From Pectobacterium zantedeschiae (GTDB lineage: Bacteria; Pseudomonadota; Gammaproteobacteria; Enterobacterales; Enterobacteriaceae), in NCBI RefSeq assembly GCF_004137795.1, contig NZ_NWTM01000001.1, positions 919,229 through 983,228 on the forward strand: a stretch of 64,000 nucleotides of DNA, given 5' to 3'. A program made the translations under genes and the position numbers. Numbering within the stretch: position 1 is the first letter of the stretch; the number at the start of each line of letters is the position of its first letter. The notes beneath the pieces are model-generated. The model did not search any database, was not told the DNA's origin, and saw only the letters and a list, made by a program, of their open reading frames with translations. This document shows, in pieces, positions 29,582 through 38,247 of the stretch.

Positions 29582-30328
29582 ATGAAAATTTGCGTCGCTC
29601 AAGTGGAATCGGTCCCTGGTAATGTTGATGACAATATTAAAAGACATCAGAGTATGATCGTTACAGCAGCGAAACATTTTGTTGATATCATTTTCTTTCC
29701 TGAACTCTCATTAAGTGGCTATGAACCCTCGCTCGCTGAAAAATTAGCATTACCATCTGACGAAATAAACTTTGATACCTTTCAGTCTATGAGTGATGAA
29801 TATGGTATTTCTATTGTGGTAGGTTATCCCGTAAAATTTAGTGATGGAATAAAGATAACGATGATTATTTTTCAACCTGAAAAATAGACGTTATTTTATT
29901 CAAAGCAGTTACTCCATCCTGATGAAATGCCTTTTTTTAAACAAGGCATACAACAAGCGACGGTTAGCGTTGAAGATAAGTTGATTGTACCTGCAATATG
30001 TTATGAGTCTTTGCAGTCGGTTCATGCTCTTGAGGCTGCAAACTTGGGCGCTGATCTGTATGTTGCGAGTGTGGCAAAATCATCTAATGGCGTGGTGCGG
30101 GCTTATGTACATTATCCTGAGATTGCCAGAAAGCATGACATGTTTATTCTGATGTCGAATGCTGTTGGTCATGCAGATAATTTTATCTGTGCAGGGCAGT
30201 CGGCGATTTGGGATAGCGAGGGAAGACTTCTTATACAAGCTAATGCGACACAAGAGGCCTTGCTGATTCTGGATACTGAAACAGATAAGGTGACGATAAT
30301 TGAGAGGGATCTTTTATCACAACCCTAA
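29582..30328 (+). pseudogene. Carbon-nitrogen (nitrilase-family) hydrolase interrupted by one in-frame amber codon
   Basis: Nitrilase-superfamily amidohydrolases cleave C-N bonds with a Glu-Lys-Cys triad. The frame from ATG 29582 reads MKICVAQVESVPGNVDDNIK, with FFPELSLSGYEP carrying the catalytic Glu. It stops at TAG 29885-29887 and continues in the same frame with TLFYSKQLLHPDEMPFF (catalytic Lys) and VPAICYESLQ (catalytic Cys) to TAA 30328. Joined, it would be 248 residues, a normal length for small family members. The triad is split by the stop, so the first peptide alone cannot be active. Base composition is AT-rich like its left neighbours. Substrate is unknown. Confidence 0.75.
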
Positions 30329-30762
30329 TATCCTGACGTTGCCATTATTTATAAGTGGTATTATTAAAGTTGAAATCATTATAAAAGCGAAATGGTTCCA
30401 TGTCGTCCCCTCTGAATTCCTACCTCTCTCTGTTTAGTTCACACTAAATAGAATAATTCCCTATCTTATCCATTCAATATTTTTAACTATATTGTTCTTT
30501 TTTTCTTCGTATGTATTTTTATTTAATCCTGTAAACTCACAACCAAAGACCACTTATTGATTATGGTTATTTGTGTTTGGGCGGAAGATATAATGGCGAA
30601 TGCTCATGTGCTTTCATTCCGACTTTGTTTTTGACGATATCATCGTCGATCCAATCCTGCGCGTCGGTACTCACGATTCGCTGGTCGTTCCGTTGCCGTT
30701 TCAACGGCTAATAGTTGTCGTTTGTCGGCGCGGGTTTTATTCATTAAGTGAAGGAAATCACA
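30329..30762. other. Gene-poor AT-rich gap before the binding-protein gene
   Basis: About 430 bases between the hydrolase remnant and the binding-protein gene. The left two thirds are AT-rich; composition shifts back to the chromosomal average near 30590. A short open stretch at 30600-30740 (FVFDDIIVDPILRVGTHDSL) has no ribosome site or recognised family; it might be a gene remnant. I see no RNA gene. Confidence 0.4.
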
Positions 30763-31884
30763 ATGCAATACACTGGGAAGTATCTGAAGAAAACAGTGCT
30801 GATGTTGGCGATGATGGCCGGTCTCAGCGTTGGACAAAGTCAAGCGGGCGTAGAAATTGAGACGCGCTCACTGGATCAAATCTATCAGAGTGCGTTGAGA
30901 GAAGGTGGAACCGTAACCGTCTATGCCGGTGGTGACGTGCAGTCACAGCAGGCAGGCTTCAAGCGAGCATTTGAGACGCGTTTTCCTGGCATGAAACTGA
31001 ATGTGATTGTCGATTACAGCAAATACCATGATGCCCGTATCGATAATCAACTGGCGACCGACACCCTGATTCCTGATGTGGTGCAGCTGCAAACGGTGCA
31101 GAATTTTCCACGCTGGAAAAAGGAAGGCGTGCTTCTGAATTACAAGGCACGTGGCTGGGACAAAATCTACCCGGAATTTCGTGATGCGGATGGTGCCTGG
31201 ACTGGGGCTTATGTTATTGCATTCAGCAATCTGGTCAACACCCAGCTTCTGGATGAAAAATCCTGGCCGCGCGAAGCCAATGACTATCTTCGTCCCAGTC
31301 TGAGAGGCAATTTGATTCTGGCCTATCCTAACGACGACGATGCCGTGCTGTTCTGGTACAAACTGGCCGTAGATAAATACGGCTGGGATTTTGTTAAAAA
31401 ATTGCAGGAGCAGGATCCTGTCTACGTACGTGGAACTAACGTACCTGGGGCTGAGATCGCGACAGGAAAATACAGCGCAACGTTTACCAGTTCCGGCGCG
31501 CTCGTTCCGGCAGCCGATGCTGTAACCCGCTTTGTTCTGCCGAAATCCGATCCGTTTGTCTCCTGGGCGCAACGTGCAGCTATCTTCAAGCAGGCTAAAC
31601 ACCCAGAAAGCGCCAAGCTGTATCTGAGTTGGGTACTGGATCCGCAAACGCAGACTCAGGTTTCACGTATGTGGTCAGTACGTACCGATGTTGAGCCGCC
31701 AGTGGGTTACAAACATATCTGGGAATACCGTAACACGCGTCCTCAGGCTTTTGCTGATTTCATGTACGACCGTGGTGCGGTAGAACGTTTTCGCGCACAG
31801 CTGAGCCTGTATGTGGGGGAAGCCAAAGGAGAACCTACTCCGGGCTGGCTTGGCCCACGGCCGACAGTACCTTTGGTTAACTGA
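30763..31884 (+). CDS. Periplasmic extracellular solute-binding protein (orphan ABC component)
   Basis: 373 residues from ATG 30763 behind GAAGGAA; an in-frame GTG at 30748 is upstream of that site and unlikely. A Sec signal covers residues 1-29 (MLAMMAGLSVGQSQAG). The mature protein has the layout of iron/polyamine/anion-type binding proteins: GGTVTVYAGGDVQSQQAGF, then FETRFPGMKLNVIVDYSKYH, ...DVVQLQTVQNFPRW..., and SATFTSSGALVPAAD. The ligand cannot be deduced. No permease or ATPase gene is adjacent, so it either uses a transporter encoded elsewhere or is part of a lost operon. The stop codon lies in the first unit of a 20-base tandem repeat. Confidence 0.8.
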   Translation: MQYTGKYLKKTVLMLAMMAGLSVGQSQAGVEIETRSLDQIYQSALREGGTVTVYAGGDVQSQQAGFKRAFETRFPGMKLNVIVDYSKYHDARIDNQLATDTLIPDVVQLQTVQNFPRWKKEGVLLNYKARGWDKIYPEFRDADGAWTGAYVIAFSNLVNTQLLDEKSWPREANDYLRPSLRGNLILAYPNDDDAVLFWYKLAVDKYGWDFVKKLQEQDPVYVRGTNVPGAEIATGKYSATFTSSGALVPAADAVTRFVLPKSDPFVSWAQRAAIFKQAKHPESAKLYLSWVLDPQTQTQVSRMWSVRTDVEPPVGYKHIWEYRNTRPQAFADFMYDRGAVERFRAQLSLYVGEAKGEPTPGWLGPRPTVPLVN

Positions 31885-31926
31885 TAGTACCTTTGCTTAA
31901 CTGATCGTGCCTTTAATTAACCGCTT
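31867..31926 (+). repeat. Three-unit 20-bp tandem repeat across the stop codon of the binding-protein gene
   Basis: Units start at 31867, 31887 and 31907 (gtacctttggttaactgata and two degenerate copies). The true stop TGA (31882-31884) lies in unit 1. The third unit is the most diverged. Confidence 0.75.
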
Positions 31927-31938
31927 TTTGGAATGATT

Positions 31939-31967
31939 AATGCTGCTCACGTTAAGTGGGCAGCATT
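31939..31967. terminator. Stem-loop between convergent genes
   Basis: A 12-bp stem AATGCTGCTCAC / GTGGGCAGCATT (one T-G pair) closes a GTTAA loop. It lies between the plus-strand binding-protein gene and the minus-strand pectate lyase gene. There is no T-run on either side, so it may act as a weak or factor-assisted terminator or an mRNA 3' end stabiliser. Confidence 0.45.
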
Positions 31968-32043
31968 GTGAATGAATCGTTGAGAGGGCTACAGGAGATG
32001 ACCAATGGCGATGAGCCGCCATTGGCTTATTGAAGATTAACGC

Positions 32044-33750
32044 TTATTTCTTGTTGTTTGGTTTCAATGTTTCACCAACGTTCAGCAGGAAGAGTTCATT
32101 ATCGCGAGTAGACACACGCGTTGAACCGTCTTCCATGCGGTAACCGCCTTCGGTAAAGCCTGCGCCATTCAGGAACGGGGCAACGGACTGTGGCTGATTG
32201 CGTACCGCAGCTTCCAATGCTAACAGAGCATAAGGCTCGATAGTATCGACATCAGCATACTGCCTGTTGGGATCGGCCATGAAGAAGCCATTTTTATAAC
32301 GTGTGCTGATAATGTTATCGCCCACTTTTTCTGCCAGCGACAAATAGTCTTTCACTTTGCTCGCCTGATACAGATCCAGCAGTGCAAACAGGGCATAGGG
32401 ATCGTTGTTTTTGGTAGCGAGATCAACTTTGACGTCTTTACCCGGCGCTGAACCTAATTCACCCAGTCCCTCTGCGCCAGCGATACCGCGTGCAACACGC
32501 CACAGTTCAGCGTCCGGTGAAACGGTATAGGCGCGAGCATACGAAAGCAGGAACGAATTGTCCGCGGCATAAGGCTTGATCACCGTGCCTTTTTTACCGT
32601 AGTAGCCGTCACGCGGTAGAACGTAGTTGGAAAGATCTTTGCCGTTAGCCAGCATCGGACGGAACGTGTTGTCGGACTCGTTGTAGGCATATTTAGCGAA
32701 GGCTTTCAGGCCGTCGGTTGTCCACGTCAGTAATTCTTTGCCTTGTGCACCTAAATCTTTGCCTAGTTGGATCTGCATGAGCGCGTTTTCAGAATAGATC
32801 GTGCTGGTGCGTCCTTTCAGCATCATATTGCCTTCCAACGCAGTCGGGCCGAACTCTGGGCCAAATTGACGCTGGGCGCGATCGCCGTATTTGGAATGCG
32901 TATCCGCATCGTCGGTGGTTTCATCGCGTTTCAGCGCCTGCGTAAATTGATATACGCCGAGTCCGGTTGCTTTATCCCGTGGCAGAACATACTGCTGCGC
33001 CAGACGTTTTGCCCAGACCAGTGCGCCATCTTCTTTATTGTATTTATACAGCAGCGATGCGGAATAGATCAGATCGTTACCGGCATTCAGGAAGCTGAGG
33101 CCTTTGGTGGCAAAGAAAGGGGGCTGTTGCTCAAACGGGCTTTGCCAGAGTGCGCCCATTTTTTGCCCGTATTTACCGTGGCGACTGGTTTCCATAATCT
33201 TCCAGTCATAAACGTGCGCATTCCAGAAACCGCGAATAAAGCGCGCGGTCGCGTCTTTATCGACGCTGAACATCAAATCGTAGTAGGGATAGGCATTTTT
33301 CAGTTCATGCACCATCTCTTTTTCGCTCGGGCCTTCTGGTTGCAGCGTTTTTAAATCAACAAAGCGGTGGCCACCCCAAATCAGTAGGCCGCTCTCATCC
33401 TGATAATGTTGAAAATGGTACTTCACAATTGCTTCGGCACGCTGCTTATAGCTGGCGTTGCCGCTCAGGTTGCTGAGCCCAACCAGCACACGCATCAGGT
33501 TCTGCTGAGCGGAGAAGTTGGATAATACGGCCTGACGTCCATCAGGGAAGATCCACTCCATCTGTTTGCCAGTACGTGGATCGACGCCATCAGCAAGCAG
33601 TGGTGTAGATGATTGGCCGTGATAATGGTCACCAGCTTTCGCCAGCACGTTGTCAACATACTGATTGACGATGGTGAGACGGTCTGGTGTAGCAGCGCTG
33701 GCCTGTAAAGCGACTAGACCGGCAAGGAGCGATAGCGCAAATCTTTTCAT
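32044..33750 (-). CDS. Periplasmic family 2 (PL2) pectate lyase
   Basis: Cleaves oligo- or polygalacturonate by beta-elimination in the periplasm. 568 residues from ATG 33750, with a Sec signal at 1-19 (FALSLLAGLVALQASAA). The whole length matches the (alpha/alpha)7-barrel PL2 family, for example MEWIFPDGRQAVLSNFSAQQ, LLIWGGHRFVD, YPYYDLMFSVD and FGPEFGPTALEGNMM. The signal peptide distinguishes it from the cytoplasmic paralogue PelW. It corresponds to the enzyme sometimes named PelP in Pectobacterium; I leave the symbol blank because I cannot separate the paralogues by search. It lies downstream, on the same strand, of two KdgM-type porins that would bring oligogalacturonides to it. A terminator-like hairpin sits between it and the nearest porin gene. 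Confidence 0.88.
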   Translation of the reverse strand: MKRFALSLLAGLVALQASAATPDRLTIVNQYVDNVLAKAGDHYHGQSSTPLLADGVDPRTGKQMEWIFPDGRQAVLSNFSAQQNLMRVLVGLSNLSGNASYKQRAEAIVKYHFQHYQDESGLLIWGGHRFVDLKTLQPEGPSEKEMVHELKNAYPYYDLMFSVDKDATARFIRGFWNAHVYDWKIMETSRHGKYGQKMGALWQSPFEQQPPFFATKGLSFLNAGNDLIYSASLLYKYNKEDGALVWAKRLAQQYVLPRDKATGLGVYQFTQALKRDETTDDADTHSKYGDRAQRQFGPEFGPTALEGNMMLKGRTSTIYSENALMQIQLGKDLGAQGKELLTWTTDGLKAFAKYAYNESDNTFRPMLANGKDLSNYVLPRDGYYGKKGTVIKPYAADNSFLLSYARAYTVSPDAELWRVARGIAGAEGLGELGSAPGKDVKVDLATKNNDPYALFALLDLYQASKVKDYLSLAEKVGDNIISTRYKNGFFMADPNRQYADVDTIEPYALLALEAAVRNQPQSVAPFLNGAGFTEGGYRMEDGSTRVSTRDNELFLLNVGETLKPNNKK

Positions 33751-33778
33751 GTTATCTACCTGTATAGCTTGTAATAAA

Positions 33779-33805
33779 GGGATCCTGCTTGATTAACAGG
33801 ATCCC
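33779..33805 (-). terminator. Rho-independent terminator after the KdgM-type gene
   Basis: On the minus strand a 9-bp stem GGGATCCTG / CAGGATCCC with a 9-base loop, followed by TTTATTAC. It lies 30 bases past the stop of the porin gene and before the pectate lyase start, so it would limit read-through to the lyase. Confidence 0.7.
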
Positions 33806-33835
33806 CGAGAAACATTGCGTAGCAGTAAGCCGTCG

Positions 33836-34588
33836 TTAGAAGGTATAGGTGAAGCCGACTTTGCCTTTTCCTTCACGCGATTTCACATCGCGCCCGCTAG
33901 CGACATCTTCGACGCCAACGTGTGCCGTCCAGTTGTCGTTGATGGTGTAAGACACGTCGAAGTCCTGCTGATAGTCATGCTTTTTGTTGTTTTGCAGCAC
34001 GTAATCCGCGTGATAGTAGTAAGCGGTGTACGCCAGCGTGAAGTTATCAAAGCCTTTATAGGCAACGCCTGCTTCATAGCGATGACGGTGGGTGTCATCA
34101 TCCGTGTTAGTGCGCTTGCTGCGGGTGATTTTTCTGAGGTCATAGCGATATTGCGCATGAAGATCCGTCTTATCCGTAACAGCCCAGGTTAGTTTTAAGC
34201 CCGGCGTATAGCGTGCACCGGAAGTTTGGCTATCACCGATGTTACCCACTGTGCCTTCACCGCTGGTGCCGCCGGAGTAGAAGCGCGCTTCCAGATTAGG
34301 CGTCAGTGTTAATTCGGGCGTTAAGCTATAGGCATAACCGGTATAAAAAGCATAAGAATTCGAGACGACATCATCGATGGTCAGATCTTTATTCTTATTA
34401 TAAAAATTCAGTTCAACGCCGACGTACAGGCCATTATCCATAAAATGCCGCATACCAATTTCATCACCGTGATAGCGATTCATTGTTCCCCAACTATGTT
34501 CATAGCTGAGTTTGGTATCAGAGGCTGAGGCGGATATAGCATAAATTTGGGCAAAGAGAATACCGGCCACAAGGTAGCGTTTTTTCAT
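33836..34588 (-). CDS. KdgM-family oligogalacturonate-specific porin (paralogue 1)
   Basis: Small monomeric outer-membrane beta-barrel that lets acidic oligogalacturonides cross the outer membrane. 250 residues from ATG 34588 (MKKRYLVAGILFAQIYA); four more in-frame codons upstream are less likely. The signal peptide ends at SASAS. Strand-turn motifs of the KdgM family are clear: KLSYEHSWGTMNRYHGDEIG, YTPGLKLTWAVTDKTDLHAQ, KGFDNFTLAYTAYYYHADY, and a C-terminal KVGFTYTF ending in Phe for BAM recognition. It could be the kdgN-type paralogue. It is the second gene of a same-strand run from 35538. Confidence 0.88.
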   Translation of the reverse strand: MKKRYLVAGILFAQIYAISASASDTKLSYEHSWGTMNRYHGDEIGMRHFMDNGLYVGVELNFYNKNKDLTIDDVVSNSYAFYTGYAYSLTPELTLTPNLEARFYSGGTSGEGTVGNIGDSQTSGARYTPGLKLTWAVTDKTDLHAQYRYDLRKITRSKRTNTDDDTHRHRYEAGVAYKGFDNFTLAYTAYYYHADYVLQNNKKHDYQQDFDVSYTINDNWTAHVGVEDVASGRDVKSREGKGKVGFTYTF

Positions 34589-34719
34589 TATGGGCACCAT
34601 TAATATTGTTCGTTAATTATGAAAACTGTGCGCTGATAGACAAAAATGTATTCATGGATTTATTTTTCATCAACGCGATACGAAATACGGACTTTTTTCT
34701 TTATAAAATCCTGCGTTTC

Positions 34720-35538
34720 TTAGAAAACGTAGTTGAAACCAACCTTGATTTTCCCTTGGCGGCTTGATGATGTGCTGGATTGACTAATATCATCATACTC
34801 AATGTAAGGAGTTAGCTGTTTGTTTAACTTATATTGAACTTTGAACTGATGCTCATAGTCCGTTTTACCGTTGTCATAAACAGCATATTCTCTTTCTGTG
34901 AATTCACCCTTGCTATATTTATACGATTTGGTGGTGTTATCACCGATATAGTAGTTAAAAACGTAAGTCAGGCTAATATTATCAAACCCGGAATAGGTTA
35001 CCCCTGCATCCAGACGGTGGCGCCCTGTGTCAGATTTTGATAAATAAGATTCCCCTGCGTAACCATATTTATCTGACGTGGAAATGGTCGAATAACGTGA
35101 ACTACGAGTAGGTTTTTTATATTCGTAGCGATAGCGACCATAAGTGGACCAGTCGCCGTTGATCCGATAGTTATATTTTAGCCCCGGCTGATACATCATG
35201 GAGGCATTCCCGATGGAGAACTCGAAGCTAGGAGTCAAGGTTGCGGCCTTGCTTAGCTTGAAGTCCTTACCAATCACCATGCCGCCTGAGCCACCCTGCA
35301 TGTCATCATAGGCAACGTCGTAATTGCTGTTTCCGCCCGCAGACGTACTGAATTTGACTTCGTACGACCAGCCGTCTGTTTTCTTATGAATGAGTTTGAT
35401 GGAATCTGAGTGGCGGCGGTCTTCCGTCTTCCAGTTATGTTCATATTGGAAAGTGGTTTTGCCGTCGGTTTCTGCCTGGGTAAGGAAAGGGGCGAATCCG
35501 GCACAAACGATAAGTAGGTTACGTGTGTATATTTTCAT
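34720..35538 (-). CDS. KdgM-family oligogalacturonate-specific porin (paralogue 2)
   Basis: 272 residues from ATG 35538 (AGAAAGAC ribosome site), signal peptide ending FLTQA. It shares the family pattern with its neighbour: FQYEHNWKTEDRRHSDSIKL, MYQPGLKYNYRINGDWSTYG, YSGFDNISLTYVFNYYIGD and C-terminal IKVGFNYVF. Two diverged paralogues in tandem point to different chain-length preference. A KdgR-like box lies far upstream (35871-35890), so induction by pectin breakdown products is likely. The gap to the next porin is about 130 bases. Confidence 0.88.
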   Translation of the reverse strand: MKIYTRNLLIVCAGFAPFLTQAETDGKTTFQYEHNWKTEDRRHSDSIKLIHKKTDGWSYEVKFSTSAGGNSNYDVAYDDMQGGSGGMVIGKDFKLSKAATLTPSFEFSIGNASMMYQPGLKYNYRINGDWSTYGRYRYEYKKPTRSSRYSTISTSDKYGYAGESYLSKSDTGRHRLDAGVTYSGFDNISLTYVFNYYIGDNTTKSYKYSKGEFTEREYAVYDNGKTDYEHQFKVQYKLNKQLTPYIEYDDISQSSTSSSRQGKIKVGFNYVF

Positions 35539-36166
35539 TCTGTCTTTCTCTTTTTTGAATAAATAATATTTTTGGCGAGTGCAGTCTCTATCTTTAAAAC
35601 CAGACAGTTGATGTCATTTTTTGGGCGTAAAAATAGAATCACCAGGAATGATGATGACGCCATTAATAAATGTCAGACAGGGCGTTCTCCCTGGTACATC
35701 AAGATCTATCAATTCATAAACCACTCCTTATATACGGTCTTGCTTATGAGTATTTCAATCAGCAAAATGGCTTATGCTGATGAGTGAGTGTCGATAATTT
35801 TTACCTTTTACGCGTCAATCTAATTAATCAGTAAACTTGATAATTAGGCTCTGTGTGGCATTATGGTGAAAAGGAAACACTGTTTCATTTATGTTGATCA
35901 CACATTTGGTTACTCTTTGAAATTTTTTGTAATCATTTCGTCTGATTATTGTAAGAGAAGGGAGTAGGTATAGTAGGGATCTTTGTTGTCAGGTTGAGGG
36001 ATGTATCTCTTGAACGTTAAAGATGATAGTGATATGTAATCGAACAACAACTGACCTGTTGTCTGTATTACTTCAACCACAAGTTCGAAAATAATTTTCT
36101 GGAAGTGACACTCCTATAAAATGAATAAGTAATCGACAGCCATCAAATATCCCTGAAGATTTTTAG
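35539..36166. promoter_or_regulatory. Long regulatory gap upstream of the KdgM-type genes and hrpK-like gene
   Basis: No convincing gene in about 630 bases. An open stretch at 35572-35787 on the plus strand lacks a ribosome site and family resemblance. The gap contains the KdgR-like box (35871-35890) and a TGTTGATCACACA stretch at 35892-35904, which holds one half of a CRP-type site. Confidence 0.5.
35871..35890. promoter_or_regulatory. KdgR-type operator
   Basis: AAGGAAACACTGTTTCATTT is a near palindrome (GAAAC-ACT-GTTTC) and matches the KdgR operator pattern of pectinolysis genes in soft-rot bacteria. It is about 330 bases upstream of the KdgM-type start at 35538, farther than usual, implying a long leader or a looping site. 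A CRP-like half-site adjoins. Confidence 0.65.
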
Positions 36167-36194
36167 GGAACCAATCCCATTTTCACGCCACTCA
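36167..36194 (+). promoter_or_regulatory. hrp box (HrpL promoter) of the hrpK-like gene
   Basis: GGAACC (36167-36172), 15-base spacer, CCACTCA (36188-36194): a perfect match to the HrpL consensus. The nearest downstream gene on this strand starts at 36487; the stretch between is filled by a repeat. Confidence 0.9.
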
Positions 36195-36198
36195 TCCT

Positions 36199-36381
36199 TA
36201 TACCCGTCATACTTCAAGCTGCTTGTGCGTTGTCTTCCCTTACTCACCCCAATCACTTACCTATGTAAGCTCCTGGGGATTCGTGCGGTTGCCGCGTATG
36301 AGTCTTGCCCTAAAGGGCCAACGCTTTGGCGTTGTTCAAAACGCTAGCGTTTTGTCACGCAACTCGAATTATTTAGGGTAT
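36199..36381 (+). repeat. ERIC-like dispersed repeat, copy 1
   Basis: 183 bases bounded by TATACCCGTCATACTTCAAG at the left and TCGAATTATTTAGGGTAT at the right. It contains internal inverted repeats (aaaacgctagcgttttg; gccaacgctttggcgttg). Its centre (36263-36284) is almost identical to the conserved ERIC element end, ATGTAAGCTCCTGGGGATTC, and facing it is a stretch like the other ERIC end (GGTAAGTGATTGGGGTGAGT on the minus strand, around 36242-36261). A related copy in opposite orientation is at 62914-63050. Confidence 0.85.
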
Positions 36382-36486
36382 AGATACTCCGTCATGCTGC
36401 GATCGGCGCGTTTGCAGGCCTTTCTGTGCTCGAGTGACGCGGTACATCCGTTTATTAAGTCTGATGACAGCAGAATGGGGACGCCA

Positions 36487-38238
36487 ATGATCAACCGTAT
36501 TGAGAGCAAAAGTAGTTGGGGAAACGCTGTGCCTGCGTATGGCGCAGAAGCCAACAGAGAACGTGGGCAACATGCCGCATTACCCACTGCGCGGTCGAGT
36601 TCGCGCTCTATCGATTTTGGTGATGTGCCGTCTAGCATGCCACCGACTTCCTCTGATTTGATAACGATGGCACCCACGCGTGTGCAGCCACCCATGCAGA
36701 TTGCAGACAGTTCGCTGATTGCGGAGCCGAAACCTCTCGTTGATCTTCAGGCGATCGATAGCTCTGAACATAGTAACGCGACGGCATTGGAAAAGTGGTC
36801 GGCACTGCTGAGCGATCTGCCGGAAAACGAACGTGAGAAGGCGGCAAAGGAATTGAACCGTCCGCTGGCCGCAGCGAAAATGCTACAGGATGGCGGTGTC
36901 AGCGCGGAAAAAGCCCGGGTCTATCTGCGTGAAAATCCTGCCATCTACACGGCGATGGATACGGCAAAAGATGGCGGCAGAGCGGACGGACATATCTCGA
37001 ATCGAGATACCAAATCCTTTATTAAAAATATGGAACGTCGCGCGAGCGATGCCAGCCACGCGGTGAGGGAATATCAGGCTAAAAACCCGGCAGCCGATGC
37101 ACAGTCACTGCGGTTAGTACAATCTTCGGCGCTTTTGCTGGCTAATGAGCCGTTGCTTAATGCAGCCGATCCCAAAAAATCCTACACGGATTCCCCACCG
37201 CAGCAGAACGATAGCACCAGTACGCTGGCCGATTTGAACGCAATCATAACTAATAACCCGACGTTGTCACCTCAGCTTAAAGCGGCAGCTAAACTGTGGT
37301 CGAATCCGGGATTATTCGGGATCCTGGAGCATGCAGATGTTAAAGGCGAGAAGCTGGCGCGAGTTCCGCACGATGGCAAGCTGATGATGAAGGACATGAA
37401 AAGCTGGATTCGTGAACAGGCCCCGACAAACCGTCAGGAAGCGGAGGATACGCTGCACAATGCAGCAGCGTTAGGGCTGGCGGCAAAAACAGATATCAGC
37501 AAGCTGAATGATGCTGTTTTTACCCAGCCGCAGCAGTACAGCGGAGCGCAAAAATCGGCGACGCTGGTCAAACTGCAACAGACGCTGGAACAAGTGATGG
37601 CAGGGCGCGAATACCGGAACACTGAAGAAACGGAAAAGGTGCTGAACCAACGTATTGAGGCGCTACAAAAAGACGGAGATGTGATTCAGCATTTTGAGCG
37701 AGCGGTGCCGCGCGAGATAAACACCATTTTACTGTCCGACCCACTGTTAGCGCAGGCGGCAATAAGCCAACGTTTGGCGGCGGAGTCACCAAGCACACCG
37801 CGATCTGTTGGGCTTGATACTTCGCTTTCAGTTTCGTCTCATCCAGGTTCAGGAGCAAAAAGCGATGCGCAAGCGGTGAAAGATGCCGGACGCAGTGTGA
37901 TGAACTTTGCCAAATCGTCACTGCATGCAGAGGATTTAACCAAGGCTGCGGGGAGTAAAACGGCCATTGGTCTGGCGGGTAAAGCGGGGGCTGCGATTGC
38001 CGGGAAAGTGGTTGGCGCTATCGCGGGTGAAGCCGCGGGTGCAGCGGCAGCCTCTGCCGTTGGCGCAGCCGCAGGTCCAGTAGGTTGGGCCGTGAGCGGG
38101 GCGCTCAGTATTGGTATGGGAATTGCGGAATTGGTCAATTTCTTCAACGCCAAAAGCAAACTCAAACATCGGCGGGAAGATTTTGCCAAGACGGTTAATC
38201 CCGTACTGGAACAGTTCAATATCCCTAAACCGCGCTAA
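36487..38238 (+). CDS. hrpK: HrpK/HrpF-NolX-like type III translocator or effector
   Basis: 583 residues from ATG 36487 (MINRIESKSSWGN), the start best supported by GGGGA 5 bases before it. The open frame extends upstream into the repeat, which is not coding. There is no Sec signal and the first 60 residues are Ser/Pro/Ala-rich, fitting type III export. Two related blocks are seen: NPAIYTAMDTAKDGGRADGH with RDTKSFI (about 148-180) and NPGLFGILEHADVKGEKLAR with DGKLMMKDMKSWI (about 273-305). Blocks of this kind occur in HrpK and HrpF/NolX proteins. A Gly/Ala-rich hydrophobic region (about 490-553) could insert into a membrane. A perfect hrp box 290 bases upstream ties it to the Hrp regulon. 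Its exact function, translocon part or effector, is not settled by sequence. Confidence 0.72.
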   Translation: MINRIESKSSWGNAVPAYGAEANRERGQHAALPTARSSSRSIDFGDVPSSMPPTSSDLITMAPTRVQPPMQIADSSLIAEPKPLVDLQAIDSSEHSNATALEKWSALLSDLPENEREKAAKELNRPLAAAKMLQDGGVSAEKARVYLRENPAIYTAMDTAKDGGRADGHISNRDTKSFIKNMERRASDASHAVREYQAKNPAADAQSLRLVQSSALLLANEPLLNAADPKKSYTDSPPQQNDSTSTLADLNAIITNNPTLSPQLKAAAKLWSNPGLFGILEHADVKGEKLARVPHDGKLMMKDMKSWIREQAPTNRQEAEDTLHNAAALGLAAKTDISKLNDAVFTQPQQYSGAQKSATLVKLQQTLEQVMAGREYRNTEETEKVLNQRIEALQKDGDVIQHFERAVPREINTILLSDPLLAQAAISQRLAAESPSTPRSVGLDTSLSVSSHPGSGAKSDAQAVKDAGRSVMNFAKSSLHAEDLTKAAGSKTAIGLAGKAGAAIAGKVVGAIAGEAAGAAAASAVGAAAGPVGWAVSGALSIGMGIAELVNFFNAKSKLKHRREDFAKTVNPVLEQFNIPKPR

Positions 38239-38247
38239 GGCGTCAGC

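Noticed and set aside
30600..30860. 86-codon plus-strand frame before the binding-protein gene
   Set aside because: No ribosome site, overlaps the start of the real gene in another frame, and no family recognised; kept only as a possible remnant.
36223..36486. Open frame upstream of the hrpK-like gene that would add 88 residues
   Set aside because: It lies inside the ERIC-like repeat, lacks a ribosome site and encodes no conserved sequence; ATG 36487 has a good site.
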